A DNA stretch of 64,000 nt from Winogradskyella sp. PC-19 (GTDB lineage Bacteria; Bacteroidota; Bacteroidia; Flavobacteriales; Flavobacteriaceae): the NCBI RefSeq assembly GCF_002163855.1, contig NZ_CP019332.1, positions 1,963,145 through 2,027,144 on the forward strand, written 5' to 3'. The translations under genes were made by a program, and so were the position numbers. A model generated the notes under the pieces. It worked only from the letters and a program-made list of their open reading frames with translations. It had not been told where the DNA came from and ran no database searches. Below, one piece after another: positions 24,615 through 32,374 of the stretch (within the stretch, counting starts at the first letter, position 1; the number at the start of each line of letters is the position of its first letter).

Positions 24615-25883
24615 TTGACAAAAAACGACCCATACGCAGCGTTACGGATTAAAGAGTTCAATACATTCTTGTTAATTAGGTTTGCACTTATTTTTGGGTG
24701 GTCTATGCAGTTTGTAGTTATAGAGTGGCAGGTGTATGCATTAACTAAAGACCCATTGTCATTGGGCATAATTGGTGCTTGCGAATTTATTCCAGCATTT
24801 TTAATGGCCCCTTTTGCAGGACATATAGTGGACCAACGTGAAAAACGAAATCTATTTATTCAAACAATTGCAGCATTTTCATTAATTAGTTTTGGCTTGT
24901 TTTGGTTGACAACTTCTACTATTGAGGAGAGTTGGTCAAAAAATAGCATCCTTTATTCTATTTATTTCTTAGTTTTTTTTGGAGGTATCCTAAGAGCTTT
25001 TTTTAGCCCCACTATTTTTTCATTAGTTGCTTTAATTGTTCCAAAAAAGCTATATCCAAATGCCGCAACTTGGAGCAGTTCGACATGGCAAATTTCACGT
25101 GTATTAGGTGTTGCTTTTGCGGGATTTTCAATTAGTTGGATCGGTGTACATTGGTCTTTATGTATTGTTTTTGGGTTGGTGATTTTTTCTTTATTCGTAG
25201 TTTTTAGAATCAAAAAGAAACCGATTTTAAATCCAAAAATAGGAGAGCCTATTTTACAAAGCCTCAAAGAAGGTGTCCGATTTGTTTTTAAAACCAAAGC
25301 TATTTTGGGTGCTTTAACATTGGACATGATTTCGGTATTATTTGGAGGAGCAGTAGCCTTATTAGCGGTTTTTGCACAAGACATTTTAAAAGTTGGACCA
25401 CAAGGGTTTGGTATCCTAGTAGCTGCACCATCAGTTGGTGCTTTTTTAACGATGTTAATCACAGCTTACTTACCAATTAGCAAAAATGCAGGTATGAAAT
25501 TACTTGTTGCCATTTTTGGCTTTGGTTTATGTATTATAGTTTTTGGGCTTTCAACATCCTTTTGGCTATCAGTTGCAGCCTTATTTTTTAGTGGTGTAAC
25601 AGATGGTGTGTCGATGGTTATACGTCAAACGATTTTACAATTAAAAACTCCCGATAATATGAGAGGCCGCGTATCATCAGTAAACTCTATGTTCGTGGGC
25701 TCTTCAAATGAGCTTGGCGCTTTTGAAAGTGGTTTAACCGCAAAGTTAATGGGAACGGCTAATGCTGTTGTCTTTGGTGGTACAATGACCTTAATAACAG
25801 TTCTAACTACGGGCATTGCATTACCATCATTTAGAAAACTTGATTTGACAAAAGATATTGAAGAACATTCAGAAGAAGGATAA
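24615..25883 (+). CDS. MFS transporter (12-TM, EntS-like)
   Basis: 422 residues with 12 hydrophobic helices and the loop 2-3 motif GHIVDQREKRN (~65-75), the MFS signature A region. The second half has MRGRVSSVNSMFVGSSNELG, as in the EntS/MdtG-like exporters. The likely start is TTG at 24615, three bases after the OmpA stop, since the first ATG (24707) would delete part of TM1. It is probably an exporter of small molecules. Substrate unknown. It is convergent with the broken sulfatase. Confidence 0.85.
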   Translation: MTKNDPYAALRIKEFNTFLLIRFALIFGWSMQFVVIEWQVYALTKDPLSLGIIGACEFIPAFLMAPFAGHIVDQREKRNLFIQTIAAFSLISFGLFWLTTSTIEESWSKNSILYSIYFLVFFGGILRAFFSPTIFSLVALIVPKKLYPNAATWSSSTWQISRVLGVAFAGFSISWIGVHWSLCIVFGLVIFSLFVVFRIKKKPILNPKIGEPILQSLKEGVRFVFKTKAILGALTLDMISVLFGGAVALLAVFAQDILKVGPQGFGILVAAPSVGAFLTMLITAYLPISKNAGMKLLVAIFGFGLCIIVFGLSTSFWLSVAALFFSGVTDGVSMVIRQTILQLKTPDNMRGRVSSVNSMFVGSSNELGAFESGLTAKLMGTANAVVFGGTMTLITVLTTGIALPSFRKLDLTKDIEEHSEEG

Positions 25884-25887
25884 TTGA

Positions 25888-27202
25888 TTACTCTCGGATT
25901 TCATTTACTCTATTAATCAATTCATTTAGAATGTCACTATCATTTTGACTTAATGGTAACTGATTTGCGTTTAATAAATTTGTGTTCTCTAATGGGTCAA
26001 TAGATAGGTTGTAAAAACGTTCAGCTCCATTATCAAAAATCATGTATTTATGAGTGGTATTTCTAATTGTATAATCTTGCACTCCAACAGGACCTCTTTC
26101 GGCATATATAGTCCCTAGTCACAGCATTTGTTGAGGTAAGAATATCTTTAAAACTTTTACTGTCATTAATTTCAGAAGTAGTATTCCCTGCTAATTCGGA
26201 AATTGTAGCAAATAAGTCTGTAGAATTTAGTAATGCATTTTCAACGGCATTTACCCTTGTAACATTTTTACCAGAAATAACCATTGGGACGTTAACTCCT
26301 CCGTTATAAATTGAGCCTTTTGCTCTTGAGCTTAAATATGCCTGTGCTGTTTCGCCAGGCGTACCATTATCGCCAATAAATATTATAACGGTATTGTCTC
26401 TTTCGGTGTCACTCATTGAGTTAAGTAGTCGACCTATTTCCGTATCCATTGCTTCTAGCATAGCCATGTAATATGGCAAAGGATTGGCATCAATACTTGC
26501 TTGATCAGTTGGGAGGTTTCCTTGATTGTGTAGATTGTTTGGCGGTAAATGAAACGGAGTGTGTGGTGCGTTATATGCCAACCATAAAAACCATGGTTGA
26601 GTTTGTTGGTCAACCCAGTCTATAGCTAAATCTGTAAATTTTGTGGTCGTATATTCTGTTGAATTAGAAGTTTGTCCATTTTCGGTAAAATTCCAACTGT
26701 TGTATGACTGCACACCACCACTAAGCAATCCTGCATAATAATTAACACCCATATTTGTTGGATGACTTGCGTCATTATTGGCTAAATGCCATTTACCTAC
26801 CACCGCATGATTATACCCAGAACCGGCATCATCTAAATGAGATTGTAATGACACCTCTGATAAGGGCATTAGGTCACCAACTTCTGTAACACCTGTTCTA
26901 AATCCATACTTACCTGTAATGATGCTTCCTCTTGTCGGAGTGCATGTCGGATTTGACCAGAAATTATTAAATCGTATTCCTCTACTCATCATCGACTCTA
27001 AATTTGGCATGTTTGGCTTGACACTTCCAACATTGTAGTTAGGTGTTGCGTCTAAGCCTATATCATCTGCTATAATTAATAGGATGTTTGGCTTTTCAGA
27101 CTGTGGATTAGGACCAGGTCCAGAGTCAGAATCATCAGAAGATTGACAAGCAATTACTAAAACAAAGATTAAGGTGATAATGGTGATTGGGCGAAATTTC
27201 AT
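25888..27202 (-). pseudogene. Sulfatase lipoprotein with a frameshift near its 3' end
   Basis: Reads as a ~440-residue arylsulfatase in two frames. The first part (27202 down to ~26104) has a lipoprotein signal (MKFRPITIITLIFVLVIAC), the metal-binding IADDIG and the maturation motif CTPTRGSIITG, whose cysteine becomes formylglycine, plus FIGDNGTPGE and KWHLAN. After DYI the frame is lost and ends in a spurious tail. The true continuation (YAERGPVGVQDYTIRN...) is in another frame and ends at 25888. The break lies in a TATATA run at ~26104-26110, and two extra bases would restore one frame. This is either a real inactivating slip or a sequencing error. No SusC/D pair or anaerobic maturase lies nearby. 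Confidence 0.85.
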
Positions 27203-27268
27203 AAATATATTTTTAATTAAGACTCTGAAACAAGGCCTAGGTTTAATTATAATTATGTAAGATGTGTA

Positions 27269-28039
27269 CTAGTATTTTTTCAACTCAAAAGTATCACCAT
27301 CAAACACACCATAAGTAAAATACTGGATCCAATCACCAATATTGATATACTTAGAATTCTGATTAAGCTGAATTTCTAAAGGTAAATGCCTGTGACCAAA
27401 CACAAAATAATCACGGTGCTTATCTTCTAATTTTTTGCGACTGTATAAAGCCAACCACTCATTATCATCGCCAAGAAATGTAGCGTCATCGTCACCAGAA
27501 ATCAATTTATTTTTTACCGAGAAATATTGAGCAATTCGCATTCCAATATCAGGATGTCCCCATCGAAATAACCATTTAAAAAAGGGGCTTAAAAAGACTT
27601 TTTTCATACGCTTGTAGCCTTTGTCTCCTGGTCCCAAGCCGTCACCATGACCAATAAAAAAATCTTGACTTCCTAATTTAAACTCCTGAGGTTTATGATA
27701 TACAGGTATTCCCAATTCTTCTTCAAAATAGCCATTCATCCATAAGTCGTGATTACCAACAAAGTAGTGAATTGGTATACCAGAGTCAGATATTTCGGCA
27801 AATTTACCTAAAGTTCTTGTAAAGCCTCTTGGCACAACGGTTTTGTATTCAAACCAAAAATCAAATAAATCACCCAATAGAAAAATAGCTGCTGCATCAT
27901 GCTTTATTTCATCTAACCAAGCCACAAATTTCTTTTCGCGAGGTCTAGATGCTTCCATAGTTGGCGCACCTAAATGGTTATCAGAGGCAAAGTAAATTTT
28001 TTTACCAGTTGGTATATTTATGTGATGAATATTAGTCAT
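27269..28039 (-). CDS. lpxH: UDP-2,3-diacylglucosamine diphosphatase, LpxH-like
   Basis: 256 residues started at MTNIHHINIP. The upstream in-frame Met (28063) lies deeper inside queD and is less likely. The calcineurin-type metal motifs are in order: SDNHLGAPT (~21-29), LGDLFDFWFEY (~58-68), VGNHDLW (~98), GHGDG (~135) and FGHRHLP (~220). It removes UMP from UDP-diacylglucosamine in lipid A synthesis. Its start overlaps queD by eight bases, and it is the last gene of a six-gene minus-strand run that begins with a GNAT acetyltransferase. Confidence 0.88.
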   Translation of the reverse strand: MTNIHHINIPTGKKIYFASDNHLGAPTMEASRPREKKFVAWLDEIKHDAAAIFLLGDLFDFWFEYKTVVPRGFTRTLGKFAEISDSGIPIHYFVGNHDLWMNGYFEEELGIPVYHKPQEFKLGSQDFFIGHGDGLGPGDKGYKRMKKVFLSPFFKWLFRWGHPDIGMRIAQYFSVKNKLISGDDDATFLGDDNEWLALYSRKKLEDKHRDYFVFGHRHLPLEIQLNQNSKYINIGDWIQYFTYGVFDGDTFELKKY

Positions 28040-28484
28040 TGTCTGAAGCAAACCACTCAGCAAAGCTTGTAGCTGTTTCTTGAAGTTTTAAGGAATGTAA
28101 CTTGATATGATTAGGTAAACGGTGTTTAATTTTATTTGCAAAATCAATGACCATCATTTCGCTTGTGGGTTGATAATCTGCAAGAATAACATCATGTCCA
28201 CGTTCTTGAAGTTCTTTTGCCAGTTCTACATGTGGTGTGTTTTTATTAAAAACAGTAGCATGGTCAAATACATCTACAATCTCTTCTTTTACAATTTTTT
28301 TAAGGTCACCGAAGTCTATAACCATACCAAACTTAACGTTTGATGTATCGGATATTGGTGTGCCAATAACAGTAACATCTAGTCTATAACTATGACCGTG
28401 AACATTTTTGCACTTACCATCGTAACCATATAATGCATGACCAGTTTCAAAAGAAAACTGTTTTGTGATTCTGATATTACTCAT
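28032..28484 (-). CDS. queD: 6-carboxytetrahydropterin synthase / PTPS-like (QueD family)
   Basis: 150 residues of the tunnel-fold family. The metal histidines are His16 in the segment FETGHALYG and the pair in NVHGHSYRLDV. The catalytic cysteine is in CKNVHGH, with the later FDHATVF and SLKLQETATSFAEW (Glu) blocks. In bacteria this family makes 6-carboxy-tetrahydropterin for queuosine. Other queuosine genes are not in the window, so the pathway role is by family only. Its start codon overlaps the stop of the 32-residue microprotein by one base (TAATG), and it overlaps lpxH by eight bases. Confidence 0.88.
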   Translation of the reverse strand: MSNIRITKQFSFETGHALYGYDGKCKNVHGHSYRLDVTVIGTPISDTSNVKFGMVIDFGDLKKIVKEEIVDVFDHATVFNKNTPHVELAKELQERGHDVILADYQPTSEMMVIDFANKIKHRLPNHIKLHSLKLQETATSFAEWFASDND

Positions 28485-28582
28485 TAACGTCTCTTATTTC
28501 TGTTTACAAAATACACGATAATAAGTACCAATCCTAACAAAAGGAACAGTCCATTTCCACTAAAAAAATTTAAGATATCCAT
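28484..28582 (-). CDS. 32-residue single-pass membrane microprotein
   Basis: MDILNFFSGNGLFLLLGLVL followed by IIVYFVNRNKRR: a short polar N-terminus, one TM helix (~11-25) and a basic C-terminal tail that should stay in the cytoplasm. It is too short for routine gene finding. Support for it being real comes from its packing. It starts on the base after the stop of the 58-residue gene, and its TAA overlaps the queD ATG. The function is unknown. It may steer or tether a neighbour such as the MATE pump. Confidence 0.65.
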   Translation of the reverse strand: MDILNFFSGNGLFLLLGLVLIIVYFVNRNKRR

Positions 28583-28759
28583 TTATTCGTTGTTTAATCT
28601 TCTCTTTCTACTTCTGTAAATAAAGTATGCTATGATTACTAAAACCACAAAAGGCAAGACAGTGCCAATAAAAACACCAATACCATATGCTGCATCAGGA
28701 GCTTCTTTGAGTTTTTGGTCTATCTCTGCGTTTTGTAATAGTAGAATTAATAGATTCAT
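28583..28759 (-). CDS. 58-residue membrane microprotein
   Basis: Starts MNLLILLLQNAEIDQKL, then an acidic-basic stretch with KEAPDAAYG and one strong TM helix (~26-47, GVFIGTVLPFVVLVIIAYF), ending in a basic tail (YRSRKRRLNNE). The N-terminal hydrophobic segment may be a second short anchor or a signal. It lies 26 bases after the MATE stop, and its own stop directly abuts the next microprotein. There are no cysteines or recognisable motifs. The tight fit between full-length genes argues for expression. Confidence 0.7.
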   Translation of the reverse strand: MNLLILLLQNAEIDQKLKEAPDAAYGIGVFIGTVLPFVVLVIIAYFIYRSRKRRLNNE

Positions 28760-28785
28760 TTAACAGTTTTATATATGGCTCAAAT

Positions 28786-30120
28786 TTAAGGGTTTTGGGC
28801 TAGTGGTCTAAATGTTTTTCTTAATTTTATGATTAACGGGAAACCTCTGGCGATAATCCAAAATGTAAAGGCAATAAAAATACCATGTAGTTTTAGGTTA
28901 ATACTATCTGTATAAAGTATTACTGGAATAAAAACGAGTAGTGTTGAGAAAAGGAGTAGATTTCTTAAGTATTTCATTTTCCCCAAGCCTTTAAAAACAC
29001 CGTCAAATATAAATGCTAAAGCGCATAAAGGCTGCATAATAAGAACAATCCAAAAGACGTCATAAAACGCGTTTAAAACTTCAGTATTATTACTAAAGAT
29101 ACTACCAATAAAATAATAAAACGCACCACCAATAACAGCAATTATTAGACCTATGAGAATACCATATTTAATTAGTTTATTACTTAAAAGAATAAGGTTT
29201 TTATAATCTTTAGCACCTAATAATTTACCAGATAAAATATTACCTGCACTAGCATATCCGTCAATTAAAAAAGCCCCCAAAAACCAAAGGTTTATGGCAA
29301 TTGTATAAGCGGCAATGTAAGTTGGTCCGTAAGATGTTGCAAAGCTAGTTGCAAAATACAAAGCCACATTTAATGCGATTGTTCTGATGAATAGATTAAG
29401 AATCATTAAAGTAAACCTTTTGATTTCTGGATTAAAAGGGAATTTAACTAGTAATGGAATATCTGTCTTTTTAAGAATATAGAAAGCAGATAAACCAGCC
29501 ATAAGCATTTGAGCAATAACGCTAGCGTAAGCTGCACCTTTGATATGTAAAGGCGGAATTACATCTGCAATACCATAAACCAATATAAAGTCAAAAATAA
29601 TATTAGCTATAGCTCCAGAAATGGCTATTAACATTGGATAATACGTATTTTGAAGACCTCTAAACGTACCAAAAACTGCAATTGTAAATAAGGTAAACGG
29701 AAAGCCAAAGACACGTATTTTGTAGTAATCTACGCTATATTCTAAAATAATGTTTGACGCATTATATAGCTTGAATATTTGAGATGCAAAAGGATACGTA
29801 AAAGCAATAATTAGTAGACTTAAAGATGTAATAATAAAAATAGCTTGAGCTGGTAAATTTTTTACTGCTTCTACATTTCCTGCACCTAAATATTGAGAAA
29901 CTATTGAAGAGATAGCGCTTCGGGTTTGTCCTAAAACCCAAATTAACATCGATAAAAATGTTGAAACAATACCAACAGCTGCTAGAGATTCTGTTGCATT
30001 TAATTCAATATTACCAACAATAGCTGCATCAGTTAATGACAATATGGGTTCTGAAACTCCGGAAATTAATGCCGGAATTGCCAGTTTATTAATATTTTTT
30101 AATGAAATTATAGTATTCAC
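28786..30120 (-). CDS. MATE-family multidrug/sodium antiporter (DinF-like)
   Basis: 444 residues and 12 TM helices in two similar six-helix bundles. The N-terminal part has LAIPALISGVSEPILSLTDA, the usual MATE helix 1 with an acidic residue (Asp26) in helix 1. The VSQYLGAGN loop is typical of the DinF branch. It exports cationic compounds in exchange for Na+ or H+. It overlaps the GNAT gene by four bases and is followed by two membrane microproteins in the same transcript. Confidence 0.88.
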   Translation of the reverse strand: MNTIISLKNINKLAIPALISGVSEPILSLTDAAIVGNIELNATESLAAVGIVSTFLSMLIWVLGQTRSAISSIVSQYLGAGNVEAVKNLPAQAIFIITSLSLLIIAFTYPFASQIFKLYNASNIILEYSVDYYKIRVFGFPFTLFTIAVFGTFRGLQNTYYPMLIAISGAIANIIFDFILVYGIADVIPPLHIKGAAYASVIAQMLMAGLSAFYILKKTDIPLLVKFPFNPEIKRFTLMILNLFIRTIALNVALYFATSFATSYGPTYIAAYTIAINLWFLGAFLIDGYASAGNILSGKLLGAKDYKNLILLSNKLIKYGILIGLIIAVIGGAFYYFIGSIFSNNTEVLNAFYDVFWIVLIMQPLCALAFIFDGVFKGLGKMKYLRNLLLFSTLLVFIPVILYTDSINLKLHGIFIAFTFWIIARGFPLIIKLRKTFRPLAQNP

Positions 30121-30617
30121 AGCATTAATTCATAACAATGAAAAGGATATTTACTTTGTTTCGGAAAGTAAATATCACCCAATCGTTTGTAGCCACGAAG
30201 TTCGTAAAACTTTTGATTTCTTTTGTTCTGAGAAAAGGTATCTAATCTAATAGACCTATAGTTGTTGTCTATAGCAAACTGTTCTGCAAAATCCATTAGT
30301 TTTTGAGCATAACCATTTCCTTGATGTTTTGGGTCGATTGCCAATCGGTGGATGTATAGATTTTTGTCATTTTCTGTAAGCCAATTAATAGGCATGTATT
30401 CTTCGTCCATTAAATCCGACAACACTACAGAGCCAATTACAGAATTTTCAAATTCTAAAACATAAAGTTCATTTCTTTTTACATCATTTAAAAAAGCAGT
30501 TTTATTTGGGTAGTGTTCATTCCATTGATAAATACCAATACTAATCATGTGTTTTGCACAAGCTTTAGTAACCTGCATTAAGGTATCAATATCGGTAAGT
30601 CGAGCTTTACGAATCAT
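30117..30617 (-). CDS. GNAT-family N-acetyltransferase
   Basis: 166 residues. The acetyl-CoA motif A is YIHRLAIDPKHQGNGYAQKLMDFAE at ~88-112, with the Q/R-x-x-G-x-G/A loop as HQGNGYAQ. The C-terminal block NQKFYELRGYKRLG is the usual GNAT beta-alpha motif. The acceptor is unknown. It is the first gene of the GNAT-MATE-microprotein-queD-lpxH run and is divergent from the universal stress protein gene, with 33 bases between the two starts. Confidence 0.85.
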   Translation of the reverse strand: MIRKARLTDIDTLMQVTKACAKHMISIGIYQWNEHYPNKTAFLNDVKRNELYVLEFENSVIGSVVLSDLMDEEYMPINWLTENDKNLYIHRLAIDPKHQGNGYAQKLMDFAEQFAIDNNYRSIRLDTFSQNKRNQKFYELRGYKRLGDIYFPKQSKYPFHCYELML

Positions 30618-30627
30618 TAATAATGTT

Positions 30628-30635
30628 TACTTTTG
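30628..30635 (+). promoter_or_regulatory. Candidate -7 box for the universal stress protein gene
   Basis: TACTTTTG matches TAnnTTTG exactly and lies 15 bases before the ATG at 30651, implying a very short leader. It overlaps the GTG at 30633, which argues against that codon as a start. Confidence 0.5.
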
Positions 30636-30650
30636 TGGTCTAATTCTATT

Positions 30651-31451
30651 ATGATGAAAAATATTTTAGTTCCTGTTGGGTCATCCAAAAACGCAAAAAG
30701 TCACTTGCAATATGCTGTTGATTTTGCTAAAAGTTTTGGAGCAAAGGTTTATGTTGTTCAAATATATAATGTTTACACCAAAGCCGGAACTTTAGTGAAG
30801 ATAGATCATATTTTAGAACGTGAAAGTCAAGCATTTTTAGATAAACATGTTGCGTCTATTGATAAAAAAGGTGTTGAGGTTGTTACAAGAGTCTTTAAAG
30901 GAAAATTAATTGACACCATTGAGTTAGCTTGTAAAGCTTTGGATGTAGATTTAATTATTTTAGAACCAAGAACAAATTCAATTAAAGATGAAGTTTATCT
31001 AGGAAAAACTTCTGGTAAAATAGTAAAGCAAACACAAATCCCTGCTTTGATAGTCCCAGAGAACTATACTTACAAACCAATGGTTAAGATATTAATGGCC
31101 ATTAAATCTGCCGTAATTAAAAAGGAAGATGCATTAATTCCTTTAATTGCCATAAAGGATAAGTATAAGGCAGTCCTTAATTTATTAGTTGTAAAGACAC
31201 CTAATTATAATGAAGGTGATTTAGAAGTCGGTAAAAAACTGTCGAGTCTTATTACAAACACAACAAAAACTAATGCCCAGACAACGTTTCAAGGTGTCTT
31301 AGAGCATTACAAGAATCATAATCCAGATTTACTTTGTGTTGTAAGACGAAAGAGAGGTTTTTTCAAAAAACTATGGGAAGATAACACGATACTAAAAAAA
31401 GATTTTCACAGCACGACAATACCCGTTTTAGTTTTAAGCGGCTTAAAATAG
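30651..31451 (+). CDS. Tandem universal stress protein (UspA family)
   Basis: 266 residues with two Usp-type alpha/beta halves. The first (~1-145) opens MKNILVPVGSSKNAKSHLQYA and ends GKIVKQTQIPALIVPENY. The second is more decayed and ends STTIPVLVLSGLK. The ATP-loop GxxGx9G is not clearly intact in either half, so nucleotide binding is uncertain. An ATG three bases later (30654) is equally possible as start. The tRNA-Ala gene follows the stop after five bases, so this transcript may carry the tRNA. Confidence 0.8.
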   Translation: MMKNILVPVGSSKNAKSHLQYAVDFAKSFGAKVYVVQIYNVYTKAGTLVKIDHILERESQAFLDKHVASIDKKGVEVVTRVFKGKLIDTIELACKALDVDLIILEPRTNSIKDEVYLGKTSGKIVKQTQIPALIVPENYTYKPMVKILMAIKSAVIKKEDALIPLIAIKDKYKAVLNLLVVKTPNYNEGDLEVGKKLSSLITNTTKTNAQTTFQGVLEHYKNHNPDLLCVVRRKRGFFKKLWEDNTILKKDFHSTTIPVLVLSGLK

Positions 31452-31456
31452 TTTTC

Positions 31457-31530
31457 GGGGATGTAGCTCAGTTTGCTAGAGTGCTTGACTGGCAGTCAAG
31501 AGGTCGTGGGTTCGAATCCCATCTTCTCCA
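31457..31530 (+). tRNA. tRNA-Ala (anticodon GGC)
   Basis: 74 bases folding as a cloverleaf. The acceptor GGGGATG pairs with CTTCTCC, including the G3-U70 pair that marks alanine tRNAs. The anticodon stem is CTTGA/TCAAG, and the loop CTGGCAG carries GGC at 31491-31493. The T-loop is TTCGAAT. The CCA end is not encoded (CCT follows the discriminator A). Two oddities: the D-loop reads AGTTTGCTA, lacking the normal adjacent G18-G19 pair, and acceptor position 6-67 is a U-U mismatch. It lies five bases after the usp stop and five before the convergent hydrolase stop. Confidence 0.92.
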
Positions 31531-31534
31531 CCTT

Positions 31535-32374
31535 TTATTTTAAAAAATTTATAGATGCATTCATCATCGCTTTAAACTCTTTTGGAACAGATTTTTCTGT
31601 CCACGGATGTTTTACGTTAAATACATGATTTGCACCTTTGATAATATTTAACTGACTTTTGGGATTCCAGTGATTAAGATTTTCTGCTTCAGAAACAGCG
31701 ATTGAAGTATCACTTTCCCCATGAATAATTAGATGCGGCACATTAATTTTTTTGCATGCTGATTTAATATTTAAATTATCTTTATTCTTAATAAAATCCT
31801 CATAAAACTGATAATAATGAGGCATTTGTTGTTTTGTACGTCCGTTAGTCACGTATTTAACACCATCTTTTTTCCATTGTTCTAAATTGCCAAAAGTTGC
31901 AGTGCGCTTTTCAAAATCGCATACGCTTGCTAAAGTGACAAGTTTTTTTATTCGATTATCTTCAGCAGTTTTAAGCACAGTAATGCCGCCTCCACGACTA
32001 TGTCCTATGAGATATATTTTTGTTGTGTCTATCGCTGAGTTATTCTCAAATTTATCAATTGACCAATTAATAACGTCACCCAAATCATTAATCTCTTTTG
32101 TATAATTATTATTTCCAAAGGCCTTTAAATCTGGAAAATCTATTGGATTTTCAACAGTGCCTCCATTATGAGAAAAATTAAATTTCAAGAAACAAAACCC
32201 AGATTTTGCAATTGTTTTGGCCATTATATTCCAAGCGCCCCAATCTTTAAAACCCTTATAGCCATGAGAAAAAATAATTATTGGCTGCTTCTTTATTTCT
32301 GGATTATAAAACGTATCAACAACCATTGGTTTTTGACCATAGCGCTTTATTATAGTATTTTTTTCGATATACAT
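31535..32374 (-). CDS. Alpha/beta hydrolase (esterase/lipase-like)
   Basis: 279 residues. The oxyanion region is FSHGYKGFKDWG (~34-45), the nucleophile elbow GHSRGGG (~124-130), the acid in HGESDTS (~220-226) and the histidine in GANHVF (~247-252). It is cytoplasmic, with no signal peptide. The start overlaps the stop of the AddB-like gene by one base, so it is read from the same message. The substrate is unknown; the closest general class is dienelactone hydrolase/acyl-peptidase-like esterases. Confidence 0.85.
   Translation of the reverse strand: MYIEKNTIIKRYGQKPMVVDTFYNPEIKKQPIIIFSHGYKGFKDWGAWNIMAKTIAKSGFCFLKFNFSHNGGTVENPIDFPDLKAFGNNNYTKEINDLGDVINWSIDKFENNSAIDTTKIYLIGHSRGGGITVLKTAEDNRIKKLVTLASVCDFEKRTATFGNLEQWKKDGVKYVTNGRTKQQMPHYYQFYEDFIKNKDNLNIKSACKKINVPHLIIHGESDTSIAVSEAENLNHWNPKSQLNIIKGANHVFNVKHPWTEKSVPKEFKAMMNASINFLK

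Noticed and set aside
25888-26082. A 64-residue ORF after the sulfatase taken as a separate gene
   Set aside because: Its translation continues the sulfatase C-terminus in another frame; it is the 3' part of the broken gene.
30633-30650. GTG at 30633 as start of the universal stress protein
   Set aside because: It overlaps an exact -7 box and adds six residues not typical of the family; ATG at 30651 fits better.
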